64,000 bases of DNA, taken from positions 310,001-374,000 of the forward strand of contig NZ_AUFV01000002.1 of the NCBI RefSeq assembly GCF_000426685.1. Reading direction: 5' to 3'. Shown piece after piece: positions 17,342 through 26,804 of this stretch. Positions within the stretch are counted from its first letter, which is position 1, and each line of letters begins with the position of its first letter. Position numbers and translations under genes: made by a program. Source of the stretch: Solimonas flava DSM 18980. GTDB taxonomy: Bacteria > Pseudomonadota > Gammaproteobacteria > Nevskiales > Nevskiaceae. The notes below the pieces were generated by a model, which was not told where the DNA came from, did no database searches, and worked only from the letters and a program-made list of their open reading frames with translations.

Positions 17342-18688
17342 ATGGCCATCACTTCCGCCGGCGTCGGCTCCGGGCTCGATATCGAGTCGCTGATCACCAA
17401 GCTGGTCACGGCCGAGCGCAGCCCGACCGAGACGCGCCTGACGACCAAGCAGAGCGTGCTCAATACGCAGCTGTCGGCGGTCGGCACCTTCAAGTCGGTG
17501 CTGTCGACGCTGCAGACCAAGCTCGCCGCGCTCAAGTCCGACGGCGATCTGATGACGCTGTCGGCGACTTCGTCCGACACCGACATCCTCGGCGTCTCGA
17601 CCAGCAGCGCGGCGACGCGCGGCAATTACCAGGTCGAGGTGCTGAGTCTGGCCAAGGCGCACAAGCTCGCCAGCACGGCGCTCGCCGGCGCCGACACGTC
17701 GCTCGGCGCGGGCGACGTGACGATCGGCGTGGCCGGCAAGAGCTTCACCGTCACGCTCGGCGATACGCAGAACACGCTCGCCGATCTCAAGAACGCGATC
17801 AACAAGGCTTCGGACAACACCGGTGTGACGGCGACGCTGATCAGCGAGAGCGGCGGCACGCGCCTGGTGCTGAGCAGCAACGAAACCGGCGCCGACAATA
17901 CCGTTACCGTGTCCTCGTCGCTGCTCGGTTTCACCGAGCAGCAGGCCGCGCAGGACGCGCACGTGCGCGTCGACGGCTACGACGTCTACTCGGCTTCGAA
18001 CAGCGTCAGCGACGCCATCGACGGCGTCACGCTCAAGCTGCAGAAGGCCGAGCCGGGCACGACGCTGTCGCTCGACGTCGCGCTCGATACCGACGCGGCG
18101 GCCAAGACCGTGCAGAGCTTCGTCAGCGCCTACAACTCGGCGATCGGCACGATGGCCTCGCTGACCAAATACGACGCCGGCACCAAGACCGCCGCGGTGC
18201 TCAACGGCGACGCCATGGTGCGCGGTGCGGCAAGCACGCTGCGCGGCATTCTCGCCGGCGCCGGCGCGTCCGGCGGCAGCTACCAGTACCTGGCGCAGAT
18301 CGGCATCACTGCCAAGGCCGACGGCACGCTGGAGCTGGACAGCGAGAAGCTTTCGGACGCGCTCGCCAACGACAGCGCCGCGGTGCAGAAACTGTTCGCC
18401 GGCGACACCGGCTACGCGACGCAGCTCGACGCGGCGATCGAGAAGATCGTCGGCGACGACGGCCAGGTCGAGGCGCGCAACGACGCGCTGCAGGCGCGGC
18501 TCGATACGATCTCCGGGCAGCTCGACGATCTCGACGCGCGCATGGTCAAGGTCGAGGCACGCTACCGACAGCAGTACACCTCGCTCGATACGCTGCTCGC
18601 CAGTATGCAGAGCACCAGCACCTATCTGACCCAGCAGCTCAGCGCGCTGTCGAAGCTGAGCTCCTCGTCTTCATCCTCGTCCGGCTGA
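17342..18688 (+). CDS. fliD: Flagellar filament cap protein FliD
   Basis: FliD (HAP2) caps the filament and folds incoming flagellin. The 448-residue product has the FliD N-terminus (ITSAGVGSGLDIESLITKLV), a central variable part, and the C-terminal region with AKTVQSFVSAYNSAIGTMAS, QIGITAKADGTLELDSEKLS, LFAGDTGYATQLD and a coiled coil before a Ser-rich end. The ATG at 17342 follows a GAGGAGAG ribosome site; the frame is open for 13 codons upstream, overlapping flaG. fliS, often next, is absent: the following gene is folD on the opposite strand, so the flagellar block ends here. Confidence 0.95.
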   Translation: MAITSAGVGSGLDIESLITKLVTAERSPTETRLTTKQSVLNTQLSAVGTFKSVLSTLQTKLAALKSDGDLMTLSATSSDTDILGVSTSSAATRGNYQVEVLSLAKAHKLASTALAGADTSLGAGDVTIGVAGKSFTVTLGDTQNTLADLKNAINKASDNTGVTATLISESGGTRLVLSSNETGADNTVTVSSSLLGFTEQQAAQDAHVRVDGYDVYSASNSVSDAIDGVTLKLQKAEPGTTLSLDVALDTDAAAKTVQSFVSAYNSAIGTMASLTKYDAGTKTAAVLNGDAMVRGAASTLRGILAGAGASGGSYQYLAQIGITAKADGTLELDSEKLSDALANDSAAVQKLFAGDTGYATQLDAAIEKIVGDDGQVEARNDALQARLDTISGQLDDLDARMVKVEARYRQQYTSLDTLLASMQSTSTYLTQQLSALSKLSSSSSSSSG

Positions 18689-18783
18689 GCGCCCGCCGCG
18701 CGCGTCGCGCGCTTCGATGTGCGTTGCCGGCCGCCGCCGATCCGGCGTGGCGGCGAACGGGCGGCGCGCGCGGTGCGCCGGGC

Positions 18784-19650
18784 TCAATCGACGGCGCGGC
18801 CTTCGCGCGCCGCGCAGGCGGCGAGGGTGTTGTGCATCAGCATCGCCACCGTCATCGGGCCGACGCCGCCCGGCACCGGCGTGATCCATGCGGCGCGCTC
18901 GCGGGCAGCCTCGAATTCCACGTCGCCGACGATCTTGCCGTCGGCGAGGCGGTTGATGCCGACGTCGATGACCGTCGCGCCGGGCTTGATCCAGGCGCCC
19001 TTGACCAGCCCCGGTTTGCCGACTGCGGCGACCAGGATGTCGGCGCGCGCGACTTCGCCGGCGACGTCGGCGGTGAAGCGGTGGCAGCAGGTCGCGGTGG
19101 CGCCGGCCAGCATCAGTTCCAGCATCATCGGCCGGCCGACGTGGTTGCTGGCACCGACGACCACGGCGCGCTTGCCTTTGAAGGTCTCGCCGGTCGAGCG
19201 CAGCAGCTCCATCACGCCGAACGGCGTGCACGGCCGCAGCGCCGGCAGGCGCTGGGCGAGGCGGCCGATGTTGTACGGATGGAAACCGTCGACGTCCTTG
19301 TCGGCGCGGATGCGCTCGGTGATGCGCGTGGCGTCGAGCTGCGCCGGCAGCGGCAGCTGCACGAGGATGCCGTCGATGTCGTCGTCGGCGTTGAGGCGGT
19401 CGATCGCGCCGAGCAGTTCGGCCTCGGTGATCGTCGCGTCGAAGTGCATCGGCACTGAGCGCACGCCGACCTTTTCGCAGGTCAGGCGCTTGTTGCGCAC
19501 GTAAATCTCAGAGGCCGGGTCGGCGCCGACCAGGACCGTGGCCAGGGCCGGCCGGCGCTGGCCGGCGGCAACGCGCGCGGCGATCGCGCTGCGGACACGT
19601 TCGTGGACGGCGGCGGCGACGGCCTTGCCGTCGATCAGTTGGGCGCTCAT
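18784..19650 (-). CDS. folD: Bifunctional methylenetetrahydrofolate dehydrogenase/cyclohydrolase FolD
   Basis: A cytosolic enzyme interconverting 5,10-methylene-, 5,10-methenyl- and 10-formyl-tetrahydrofolate with NADP. At 288 residues it has the usual length. Motifs include [14 protein letters not shown] (folate site region with the catalytic Lys), [34 protein letters not shown], the dinucleotide site [13 protein letters not shown] and the C-terminal [19 protein letters not shown]. In most FolD proteins the nucleotide motif reads GRSNIVGKPM; here ASNHVGRPM is a mild variant. It stands alone, convergent with fliD across a 95-bp gap. Confidence 0.95.
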   Translation of the reverse strand: MSAQLIDGKAVAAAVHERVRSAIAARVAAGQRRPALATVLVGADPASEIYVRNKRLTCEKVGVRSVPMHFDATITEAELLGAIDRLNADDDIDGILVQLPLPAQLDATRITERIRADKDVDGFHPYNIGRLAQRLPALRPCTPFGVMELLRSTGETFKGKRAVVVGASNHVGRPMMLELMLAGATATCCHRFTADVAGEVARADILVAAVGKPGLVKGAWIKPGATVIDVGINRLADGKIVGDVEFEAARERAAWITPVPGGVGPMTVAMLMHNTLAACAAREGRAVD

Positions 19651-19750
19651 GGGAATCCGGGTCTCGGCGGGGCGCGTATTGTAGGAAAAGCGCGCCCGCG
19701 CGGTGCGGCCGGAATGCCCTTGCGCACCCCGGCGAGACTGCCGCGGATGG

Positions 19751-20959
19751 CTAGCCCGGCGCGATGCCGGGCCGGCGCTCGCCGCGCCGGCGCAGCGGCG
19801 CGACGATCAGGCGCTTGAGCGGCGGCAGGTGCTCGGTCAGCTGCAGCGCGGCGCGGCGCGCCAGGCGCGCCGGCAGCCGCTCGTCGGTATACAGGCCGAC
19901 GAGTGCGTTGGTCAGTTCGTAGAGCGGCCGCGCCGCGCGCCGGTGCTCGGCCTCATAGCCGCGCAGCAGCGCCAGCGCGCCGATGTCGGCGCCGCGCCGC
20001 TGCGCCGCGCGTACCGCGTTGGCGAGCGTCGCCACGCTGCGCAGGCCGAGGTTGTAGCCGTGTGCGGTGACCGGGTGCATGCCGACCGCGGCGTCGCCGA
20101 TCAGGGCGTAGCGTTCCTTGCAGAACTGTTCGGCCCAGACCGCGACCAGCGGATAGACGTGGCGGCTGCTGGCGAGGCTCAGGCGGCCGAGGTGGTGGCC
20201 GGTCCAGTCGCCGATGCGCGCTGCGAAATCCTCGGGCGCGGCCTGCGCCAGCGCGGCGATCTGGCGATGCGGCTGGGTCAGCACCAGCGAACTGCGCGAT
20301 CCGTTCAGCGGCAGCAGCGCGAGGGTCGCGCCGTAGACGAACCATTCCTCAGCGGTCTGCCGGTGCGGCAGTTCGTGTTCGAGCCGGCAGACCAGCATGC
20401 TCTTGCCGAAGTCGCGCATGCGCGCGGCGATGCCCATCGCCCGCCGCGTCTCGGAGAAACGGCTGTCGGCGGCCACCACCAGCCGCGCGCGTAGCCGGCG
20501 GCCGTCGTCGAGCTGGACTTCGGCGTGGCCGGGCGCGGTCTGCAGCGCGGTGACGCGGGCGGTGTACCAGCTGAGCTGCGCGGCGTCGGCCAGGCTGGCG
20601 TAGCTGGCGCGGCGCAGCTGGTAGTTCGGCACCAGCCAGCCGAGCTCGCCGGCGCCGTCGGCCTGCAGATGCAGCGCGCTGCGCGTGCCACCATCGAGCA
20701 CGCGTGCGTCGCGCAGGCGCGAGATGTCTTCATCGGGGATGTACGGCCAGATGCCGTAGTCGCGCAGGTGCGCCACCGAATCCGTGCTCAGCGCGATCTC
20801 GCGGCCGTCGAACGGCGCCTCGGCCAGCGCCTCGCGCGGCGTCGGGTCGACGATCGCGACGTTCAGCTCGTCCTCGCCGAGCGCGCGGGCCAGGGCCAGT
20901 CCGGCCGGTCCCGCGCCGATGATGACGAGATCATGGATTGCGCTGGGCTGGTCGTTCAT
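19751..20959 (-). CDS. ubiM: FAD-dependent ubiquinone hydroxylase, UbiM-like
   Basis: A flavin monooxygenase of the UbiH/UbiF/COQ6 family, 402 residues from the ATG at 20959, which has AAGG 8 nt upstream (a GTG three codons earlier is less likely). Seen: the FAD-binding [15 protein letters not shown] at the N-terminus, the second FAD motif around [20 protein letters not shown], and internal DGREIALS and [13 protein letters not shown], which resemble UbiM, the 5-demethoxyubiquinol hydroxylase found in some proteobacteria in place of UbiF. Assignment to UbiM rather than UbiH or UbiI rests on remembered motif similarity. It is divergent from the ccm operon with about 190 bp between. Confidence 0.75.
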   Translation of the reverse strand: MNDQPSAIHDLVIIGAGPAGLALARALGEDELNVAIVDPTPREALAEAPFDGREIALSTDSVAHLRDYGIWPYIPDEDISRLRDARVLDGGTRSALHLQADGAGELGWLVPNYQLRRASYASLADAAQLSWYTARVTALQTAPGHAEVQLDDGRRLRARLVVAADSRFSETRRAMGIAARMRDFGKSMLVCRLEHELPHRQTAEEWFVYGATLALLPLNGSRSSLVLTQPHRQIAALAQAAPEDFAARIGDWTGHHLGRLSLASSRHVYPLVAVWAEQFCKERYALIGDAAVGMHPVTAHGYNLGLRSVATLANAVRAAQRRGADIGALALLRGYEAEHRRAARPLYELTNALVGLYTDERLPARLARRAALQLTEHLPPLKRLIVAPLRRRGERRPGIAPG

Positions 20960-21150
20960 GGCCGGCACCTTAGGCAGGCGCCGGCCGGCGGGAACTGATC
21001 GCGGTCAAGGACACTGCGGCCGGCATCGGCTACGGGCCGGCCGGCGCGCCGGGTGTTCCCGTACACTAGGCGACCTTTTTCGAAACAGGGTGGCGTGACC
21101 GGCGGCGGGCCGGGCGCCAGCCGCCGCAAACTGCAGCCGACGAGCTTCGC

Positions 21151-21735
21151 GTGCCCCTGCTGAGCGCCGACCAACTGACGATCCAGCGCGGAGACCGCGC
21201 GCTGCTGCGCGATTTCGATCTGCGTCTGGCGGCCGGCGAGCTGCTGCACCTGCGCGGCGCCAACGGCATCGGCAAGACCTCGCTGCTGGAGACGCTGGCC
21301 GGCCTGCGCCGGCCGGCGGCCGGGCAGTGCCGGCTCGCCGACGAAGCCGCCGGCCTGCACTGGCTCGGTCACCGCAACGGTCTGAACCTGCAGCTCAGCG
21401 CGATCGACAACCTGCGCTTCTGGTGCGGCATCAACGGCGCGTCGCCGGCCGGCATCGACGCCGCGCTGGCCGGCGTCGAGCTGCCGGCCCGCGCGCGCCG
21501 CCGCGCCTGCCGCAGCCTGTCGGCCGGCCAGAAGCGGCGCAGCGCGCTGGCCCGCCTGCTGCTGCAGCCGCGACCGGTCTGGCTGCTCGACGAGCCGCTC
21601 GACGGTCTCGACGCCGGCGGTCTCGCCCTGTTCGCGGCGCTGACGCAGGCGCATCTGGCGCAGGGCGGGGCGGTGCTGATGACCAGCCACCAGACGCTGC
21701 CGGCGCCGCTGGCGGCGCGCGAGCTGATCCTGTGA
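21151..21735 (+). CDS. ccmA: Heme exporter ATP-binding subunit CcmA
   Basis: The ATPase of the CcmABCD complex of cytochrome c maturation system I, which uses ATP to release holo-CcmE. It is 194 residues, a minimal ABC domain. Walker A is LRGANGIGKTSLL, the signature is RSLSAGQKRRSALARLLL, Walker B is VWLLDEPLDGLD, and a switch His lies in MTSHQTLP. It begins with GTG at 21151, giving PLLSADQLTIQRGDRALLRD. It is the first gene of a nine-gene ccm operon; its stop overlaps the ccmB start. Confidence 0.95.
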   Translation: MPLLSADQLTIQRGDRALLRDFDLRLAAGELLHLRGANGIGKTSLLETLAGLRRPAAGQCRLADEAAGLHWLGHRNGLNLQLSAIDNLRFWCGINGASPAGIDAALAGVELPARARRRACRSLSAGQKRRSALARLLLQPRPVWLLDEPLDGLDAGGLALFAALTQAHLAQGGAVLMTSHQTLPAPLAARELIL

Positions 21736-22397
21736 AGGCGCTGGCCGCGATCTTCGCGCGCGAGCTGCGGCTGGCGGCGCGCGCCAAGGCCGAGTGGCTG
21801 ATGCCGCCGCTGTTCTTCGTCATCGTCGTCACCGTGTTCAGCTTCGGCACCAGGCCCAACGATCCGCAGCTCGCGGCGTTCGCGCCGGCGGTGCTCTGGG
21901 TCGGCGCGCTGCTGGCGGCGCTGCTGTCGCTGGAACGCCTGTATCGCACCGATCAGGAAGACGGCACGCTCGAACAGCTGCTCGTCAGCCGCACGGCGCT
22001 GAGCTTCGCGGTGTTCGTGAAGGGGCTGGCGCACTGGCTGCTGAGCGGCCTGCCGATCGTGCTGCTGGCGGCGCCGCTGGGCCTGATGCTCGGGCTGGCG
22101 CCGCCGCATCTCGGCCCGCTGGTGCTGGGACTGGCGCTCGGCACGCCGTGCCTGAGCTTCATCGGCGGCTTCGTCGCGGCGCTGACGGTGGGCTTGCCGC
22201 GTGGTGGCGCGCTGCTGCCGGTGCTGGTACTGCCGCTGATCGTGCCGGTCGTGATCTTCGGCGCCGGCAGCGTGCGGGCTGCCCAGCAAGGCCTCGATGC
22301 AGGGGCTCCGCTATACTTCCTGGCCGCCATTTTGACGTTGACGCTGACCCTCCTGCCCTGGCTCGCCGCCGCGGCGCTGCGCAATGCCTTCGAATAG
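21732..22397 (+). CDS. ccmB: Heme exporter membrane subunit CcmB
   Basis: An integral inner-membrane protein of CcmABCD. The GTG at 21732 sits inside the 3' end of ccmA (GTGA overlap), giving a 221-residue protein starting VKALAAIFARELRLAARAKAEW. About six hydrophobic segments are visible, including MPPLFFVIVVTVFSFG, VLWVGALLAALLSLERLY and ILTLTLTLLPWLAAAAL. The DQEDGTLEQLL stretch between the second and third segments is typical of CcmB. Confidence 0.95.
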   Translation: MKALAAIFARELRLAARAKAEWLMPPLFFVIVVTVFSFGTRPNDPQLAAFAPAVLWVGALLAALLSLERLYRTDQEDGTLEQLLVSRTALSFAVFVKGLAHWLLSGLPIVLLAAPLGLMLGLAPPHLGPLVLGLALGTPCLSFIGGFVAALTVGLPRGGALLPVLVLPLIVPVVIFGAGSVRAAQQGLDAGAPLYFLAAILTLTLTLLPWLAAAALRNAFE

Positions 22398-22415
22398 CTC
22401 CGGACATTCCGGCCC

Positions 22416-23177
22416 ATGAACTGGACGTGGTTCCACCGCCTCGGCTCGCCGCCGAGCTTCTACCGCTTCGCCGGACGGCTCGCGCCGTGGCTGGGCGGCC
22501 TCGGTCTGCTGCTGCTGGCCTACGGCTGGTATGCGGGCCTGGTGCTGGCGCCGCCGGATTACCAGCAGAAGGACGCGTTCCGCATCATTTACGTCCACGT
22601 GCCGGCCGCCGCCGTGTCGCTGTCGCTTTATGTGCTGATGGCGCTGGCCGGCGCGGTCGCGCTGATCTGGCGGATGAAGCTGGCCGAGGCGGTGATGGTG
22701 GCGACTGCGCCGGTCGGTGCCAGCTTCACGGCGCTGGCGCTGGTCACCGGCATGCTCTGGGGCAAGCCGATGTGGGGTGCGTACTGGGTCTGGGACGCGC
22801 GCCTGACCGCCGAGCTGGTGCTGCTGTTCCTTTATTGCGGCGTGATCGGCCTCAACGCGGCCTTCGACGACGCCCGCGCCGGCGCCCGTGCCTGTGCGCT
22901 GCTGGCGATCGTCGGCCTGGTCAACGTGCCGATCGTGCATTTCTCGGTCGAGTGGTGGAACAGCCTGCACCAGGGCTCGACGATCCTGAAATTCGGCAAG
23001 CCGGCGATCAGCGCCGACATGGCCTGGCCGCTCTATGCCGGCCTGCTGGCCACCTACTGCCTCTGCGGTCACGCGATCCTGCGCCGCGCCCAGAACGAGC
23101 TGCTGCTGCGCGAGCGCAACACGCGCTGGGTACGTGAGCTGGCGACGGAACTTGGCGGAGGCGCGCGTGTCTCCTGA
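22416..23177 (+). CDS. ccmC: Heme-handling protein CcmC
   Basis: A six-helix inner-membrane protein of the HemeHandling family that loads heme onto CcmE. It has 253 residues. The Trp-rich heme motif (WGKPMWGAYWVWDARLTAEL) lies at about residues 115-134, and flanking His ligands are seen at FRIIYVHVPAA and VHFSVEWWNSLHQG. The start ATG is 18 nt after ccmB. The last codons overlap the ccmD start by 11 nt. Confidence 0.96.
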   Translation: MNWTWFHRLGSPPSFYRFAGRLAPWLGGLGLLLLAYGWYAGLVLAPPDYQQKDAFRIIYVHVPAAAVSLSLYVLMALAGAVALIWRMKLAEAVMVATAPVGASFTALALVTGMLWGKPMWGAYWVWDARLTAELVLLFLYCGVIGLNAAFDDARAGARACALLAIVGLVNVPIVHFSVEWWNSLHQGSTILKFGKPAISADMAWPLYAGLLATYCLCGHAILRRAQNELLLRERNTRWVRELATELGGGARVS

Positions 23178-23313
23178 GTTCTGGAAGATGGGCGGGTATG
23201 CGCTGTATGTCTGGGGCAGCTTCGGCATCGCCGCCGGCATTTACCTGTGGAACCTGATCGCACCGCGGCTGCGCCGCCGCGCGATCCTCGAGACGCTGCT
23301 CGACGACGAATGA
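23167..23313 (+). CDS. ccmD: Heme exporter small subunit CcmD
   Basis: A 48-residue single-span membrane protein that helps release holo-CcmE from CcmABC. The GTG at 23167 lies within the ccmC 3' end. The product has SPEFWKMGGYALYVWGSFGI, a transmembrane segment continuing AAGIYLWNLIAP, then a basic tail LRRRAILETLL, all typical of CcmD. Its stop overlaps the ccmE ATG (ATGA). Confidence 0.9.
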   Translation: MSPEFWKMGGYALYVWGSFGIAAGIYLWNLIAPRLRRRAILETLLDDE

Positions 23314-23774
23314 CCAAACGGCAGAAACGCATGGCGGCGGTGGCCGCGCTGGTCGCGGGCCTCGCGCTCGCGGCGGTGTTCGGCTTCACGGCCTTCCGCA
23401 AGAACATGATGTATTTCTACACGCCGACCGACATCGTCGAGCACAAGGTCGCCGACAACGCGCGGCTGCGCCTCGGCGGCCTCGTCACCGTCGGCAGTCT
23501 CAAGCGCGGCGACGGCCTGAACGTCGAGTTCACGCTCGCCGACTGCGAGAAGTCGCTGCCGGTGCGCTACGACGGCATCCTGCCGGACCTGTTCCGCGAG
23601 GGGCAGGGCATCGTCGCCACCGGACAGATGAAGGACGGCGTGTTCGTCGCCGATGAAGTGCTCGCCAAGCACGACGAGAACTACATGCCGCCGGAACTGG
23701 CGAAATCACTGAAGACCGCCGACGGCCGGCATTCCTGCGCACCGTTCAAGTCGGTGATGCAGGCCGCCAACTGA
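23310..23774 (+). CDS. ccmE: Cytochrome c maturation heme chaperone CcmE
   Basis: A periplasmic membrane-anchored heme chaperone that binds heme covalently and passes it to CcmF. It has 154 residues: a basic N-terminus (TKRQKRMAAV), one transmembrane helix, then the OB-fold domain with YFYTPTDIV and RLGGLVTVGSLKRG. The heme-binding His is in VLAKHDENYMPPEL, with the following Tyr conserved (HxxxY). The C-terminal tail is moderately long. Start and stop overlap or nearly abut the neighbouring genes. Confidence 0.96.
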   Translation: MTKRQKRMAAVAALVAGLALAAVFGFTAFRKNMMYFYTPTDIVEHKVADNARLRLGGLVTVGSLKRGDGLNVEFTLADCEKSLPVRYDGILPDLFREGQGIVATGQMKDGVFVADEVLAKHDENYMPPELAKSLKTADGRHSCAPFKSVMQAAN

Positions 23775-23797
23775 ACGCCCCTGTGCCAGAGGCCAGC

Positions 23798-25780
23798 ATG
23801 ATTCCGGAACTCGGTCACTTCGCGCTGGTCGCGGCCCTGCTCGTGGCGCTGCTGCAGGTTGCGCTGCCGGCGTTCGGCGTGTGGCGCCGCGACCGGCGCC
23901 TGATGGCGGTCGCCAGCTCGGCGGCGCAGACGCAGTTCCTGCTGATCCTGTTCGCGTACCTGTGCCTGAGCTGGGCCTTCGTGACGCGCGACTGGTCGGT
24001 CGCCTATGTCGCCGCCAACAGCCATTCGGACCTGCCGCTGGCCTACCGGATCAGCGCGGTCTGGGGCGCGCACGAGGGTTCGATGCTGCTGTGGGTGCTG
24101 ATGCTGAGCGGCTGGGCGGCGGCGGTGTCGGTCTTCAACCGTCGCCTGCCGCCGGATCTGGCGGCCACCACGCTGGCGGTGCTCGGCGCGGTCGGCGTCG
24201 GCTTTTTGCTGTTCATCCTGCTGACCTCGAATCCGTTCGAGCGCAGCTTCCCGGTGCCGGCGGACGGCCGCGACCTGAATCCGCTGCTGCAAGACCCCGG
24301 CCTGGTCATCCATCCGCCGATGCTCTACATGGGCTACGTCGGCTTCTCGGTGGCGTTCGCGTTCGCGCTCGCGGCGCTGATCTCGGGCCGGCTCGACGCC
24401 GCCTGGGCGCGCTGGACGCGGCCGTGGACGACGACCGCCTGGCTGTTCCTGACCTGCGGCATCACGCTCGGCTCGTGGTGGGCCTACAACGAGCTCGGCT
24501 GGGGCGGCTGGTGGTTCTGGGACCCGGTCGAGAACGCCTCGTTCATGCCGTGGCTGGTCGGCACCGCGCTGATCCATTCGCTGGCGGTCACCGAGAAGCG
24601 CGGCCAGCTCAAGGCCTGGACCGTGCTGCTGGCGATCCTGGCGTTCGCGCTGTCGCTGCTCGGTACTTTCCTCGTGCGTTCCGGCGTGCTGGTGTCGGTG
24701 CACGCCTTCGCCACCGATCCGGCGCGCGGCGTGTTCATTCTGACGTTCCTGGCGATCGTGCTCGGCATCGCTTTCACGCTGTATGCCTGGCGCGCGCCGA
24801 AGTTCGTCTCGCAGGCCGACTTCGCGCTGTTCTCGCGCGAGGGCCTGCTGCTGCTCAACAACGTGTTCCTCGTCGTCGCCGCGTTCGCGGTGCTGCTCGG
24901 CACGCTGTATCCGCTGCTCGCCGAGGCGCTGAACCTCGGCAAGGTCTCGGTCGGACCGCCGTACTTCAATGCCGTGTTCCTGCCGCTGACCGCGCCGCTG
25001 GCGGTGCTCGTCGGTCTGGCGGCAGCAGTCGGCTGGAAGCGCGCCAAGCCGGCCGAGGTCTGGAAGCGCGTGCGCGTGCCGGCGGCGCTCGCCGTCGTCG
25101 CCGGTCTGGCGCTGCCGTGGGCGCTCGGCCATCGCACGCTGCTGGCGGCGATCGCCGGCGGCATGCTCGCGATCTGGGTGCTGCTGACGGCGGCGCAGGA
25201 GATCGGACGCCGCGTGCTCGCCAAGCGCGATCGCGTGCAGGGTCTGCTGCAGGTGCCGCGTGCGGTCTGGGGCATGACGCTGGCCCACGCCGGGCTCGGC
25301 ATCTGGGTGCTCGGCGTCAGCTTCGTCAGCCTCTACAGCGTCGAGAAGGATGTGCGCCTCGGTCCGGGACAGGCCGCCGAGCTGTCCGGCTACGCGTTCC
25401 GCTTCGACGGCGTCGAAGGCCGCGCCGGCCCGAACTACGACGCCGACCACGGCCGCGTCGAGGTCTCGCGCGGCGGCCGCGTGATCGCCGAACTCGAGCC
25501 CGAGAAGCGGCGCTATCGCGCCAGCGGCCAGGTCATGACCGAGTCGGCCGTTGACCACAATGCGCTGCGCGATCTCTACGTTGCCCTCGGCGAGCCGATC
25601 GACAAGGCGCGGGCCGACGGCGACTGGGCACTGCGCCTGTACTACAAGCCGATGATGCGTCTGGTCTGGTGGGGCGGCTTCATCATGGCGCTCGGCGGCC
25701 TGATCGCCGCGTCCGACCGCCGCTACCGGCTCGCGCAGGCGCGCGAGACCGTCGCCGTGCGCGCCGAGGCGCTCGCCTGA
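23798..25780 (+). CDS. ccmF: Cytochrome c heme lyase subunit CcmF
   Basis: The large inner-membrane component of the heme lyase, 660 residues with about 15 hydrophobic segments. The heme motif reads WGGWWFWDPVENASFMPWLV (about residues 230-250), and conserved periplasmic His positions are visible in WGAHEGSMLLWVLML and LLQDPGLVIHPPMLYMGYVG. The C-terminal soluble part ends with a last helix in VWWGGFIMALGGLIA. ATG at 23798 is preferred over an in-frame GTG at 23783 because family members begin MIPELGHFAL. The stop shares one base with ccmG (TGATG). Confidence 0.96.
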   Translation: MIPELGHFALVAALLVALLQVALPAFGVWRRDRRLMAVASSAAQTQFLLILFAYLCLSWAFVTRDWSVAYVAANSHSDLPLAYRISAVWGAHEGSMLLWVLMLSGWAAAVSVFNRRLPPDLAATTLAVLGAVGVGFLLFILLTSNPFERSFPVPADGRDLNPLLQDPGLVIHPPMLYMGYVGFSVAFAFALAALISGRLDAAWARWTRPWTTTAWLFLTCGITLGSWWAYNELGWGGWWFWDPVENASFMPWLVGTALIHSLAVTEKRGQLKAWTVLLAILAFALSLLGTFLVRSGVLVSVHAFATDPARGVFILTFLAIVLGIAFTLYAWRAPKFVSQADFALFSREGLLLLNNVFLVVAAFAVLLGTLYPLLAEALNLGKVSVGPPYFNAVFLPLTAPLAVLVGLAAAVGWKRAKPAEVWKRVRVPAALAVVAGLALPWALGHRTLLAAIAGGMLAIWVLLTAAQEIGRRVLAKRDRVQGLLQVPRAVWGMTLAHAGLGIWVLGVSFVSLYSVEKDVRLGPGQAAELSGYAFRFDGVEGRAGPNYDADHGRVEVSRGGRVIAELEPEKRRYRASGQVMTESAVDHNALRDLYVALGEPIDKARADGDWALRLYYKPMMRLVWWGGFIMALGGLIAASDRRYRLAQARETVAVRAEALA

Positions 25781-26304
25781 TGCGCCTGCGCTACCTGGTT
25801 CCCGCGCTGGTCCTGATCGGCCTGGTCGTGCTGTTCGCGGTCGGCCTGCGCCACGATCCGCGCGAAGTGCCGAGCCCGCTGATCGGCAAGCCGGCGCCGG
25901 CGTTCTCGCTGGCGGTGCTCGGGGCGCCGCAGCAGACCTACACGCTCGCCGACCTCAAGGGCCGGCCGGTGCTCGTCAATTTCTTCGCCAGCTGGTGCGC
26001 GGCCTGCCGCGTCGAGCATCCGTTCCTGATGCAGCTGGCGGCGCAGGGCGTCGAGATCGTCGGCGTCGACTACAAGGACACCGACGCCGACGGCGCCGAC
26101 TGGCTGGCCCGGCACGGCAATCCGTACCGCACCGTGATCGCCGATCCGCAGGGCGCGATGGGCCTCGACTGGGGTGTCTACGGCGCGCCGGAGACCTTCG
26201 TGCTCGATACGGCGGGGACTATCGTCTACAAGCAGATCGGTCCGCTGTCGGAAGCGGTCTGGCGCGAGCGCGTCGCGCCGCTGCTGCAGGGAGCCAAGCC
26301 GTGA
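25780..26304 (+). CDS. ccmG: Thiol:disulfide interchange protein CcmG/DsbE
   Basis: A membrane-anchored periplasmic thioredoxin that reduces apocytochrome c or CcmH. It has 174 residues, an N-terminal helix (RYLVPALVLIGLVVLFAVGL), and the redox motif WCAAC inside VNFFASWCAACRVEHP, where many homologues have WCPTC or WCVPC. GVYGAPETFVLDTAG holds the cis-Pro region. The start overlaps the ccmF stop and the stop overlaps the ccmH GTG. Confidence 0.95.
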   Translation: MRLRYLVPALVLIGLVVLFAVGLRHDPREVPSPLIGKPAPAFSLAVLGAPQQTYTLADLKGRPVLVNFFASWCAACRVEHPFLMQLAAQGVEIVGVDYKDTDADGADWLARHGNPYRTVIADPQGAMGLDWGVYGAPETFVLDTAGTIVYKQIGPLSEAVWRERVAPLLQGAKP

Positions 26305-26804
26305 AGCGCGGGACGCTGAAATCCCGGCTCGCACCGGTGGCGCTGCTCGCCGGCCTGCTGCTGGCGCTGCCCGGCGCGCCGCTGCGCGCCGCCGAGCTCG
26401 ACGCCGAGCAGCAGGCGCGCTACCAGACGCTGATCAACGAGCTGCGCTGCCTGGTCTGCCAGAACCAGACGATCGCCGATTCCAACGCGCCGCTCGCCGC
26501 CGACCTGCGCCAGCAGGTCGAGACGCAGATCCGCGCCGGGCGCAGCGATGCCGAAATCAAGCGTTACCTCACCGACCGCTACGGCGACTTCGTGCTGTAC
26601 CGGCCGCCGTTCAAGGCCAAGACCTGGCTGCTGTGGGGCGGGCCGTTCGTCGTGCTGCTGATCGCGCTCGGGGTCGCGCTGCGCTTCGTGCGCGCGCGCC
26701 GCGCCGCGCCGGCCGCGACCGCGGTCGACGCCGCCGCGCTGCGCCAGGTGCTCGCCGACGAGGCGGGCGACGACGCGCGCCGACCACCGGAAAACCGTTC
26801 GTGA
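26301..26804 (+). CDS. ccmH: Cytochrome c-type biogenesis protein CcmH
   Basis: A periplasmic thiol oxidoreductase that handles the apocytochrome CXXCH motif. It has 167 residues: signal peptide ending near GAPLRAAEL, the diagnostic LRCLVCQNQTIADSNAPLA, DAEIKRYLTDRYGDFVLYRP, then a membrane anchor (WLLWGGPFVVLLIALGVALR). Translation starts at GTG 26301 with GGAG 8 nt upstream. This is the short, N-domain-only form; the TPR part is a separate gene (ccmI). Confidence 0.95.
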   Translation: MKRGTLKSRLAPVALLAGLLLALPGAPLRAAELDAEQQARYQTLINELRCLVCQNQTIADSNAPLAADLRQQVETQIRAGRSDAEIKRYLTDRYGDFVLYRPPFKAKTWLLWGGPFVVLLIALGVALRFVRARRAAPAATAVDAAALRQVLADEAGDDARRPPENRS

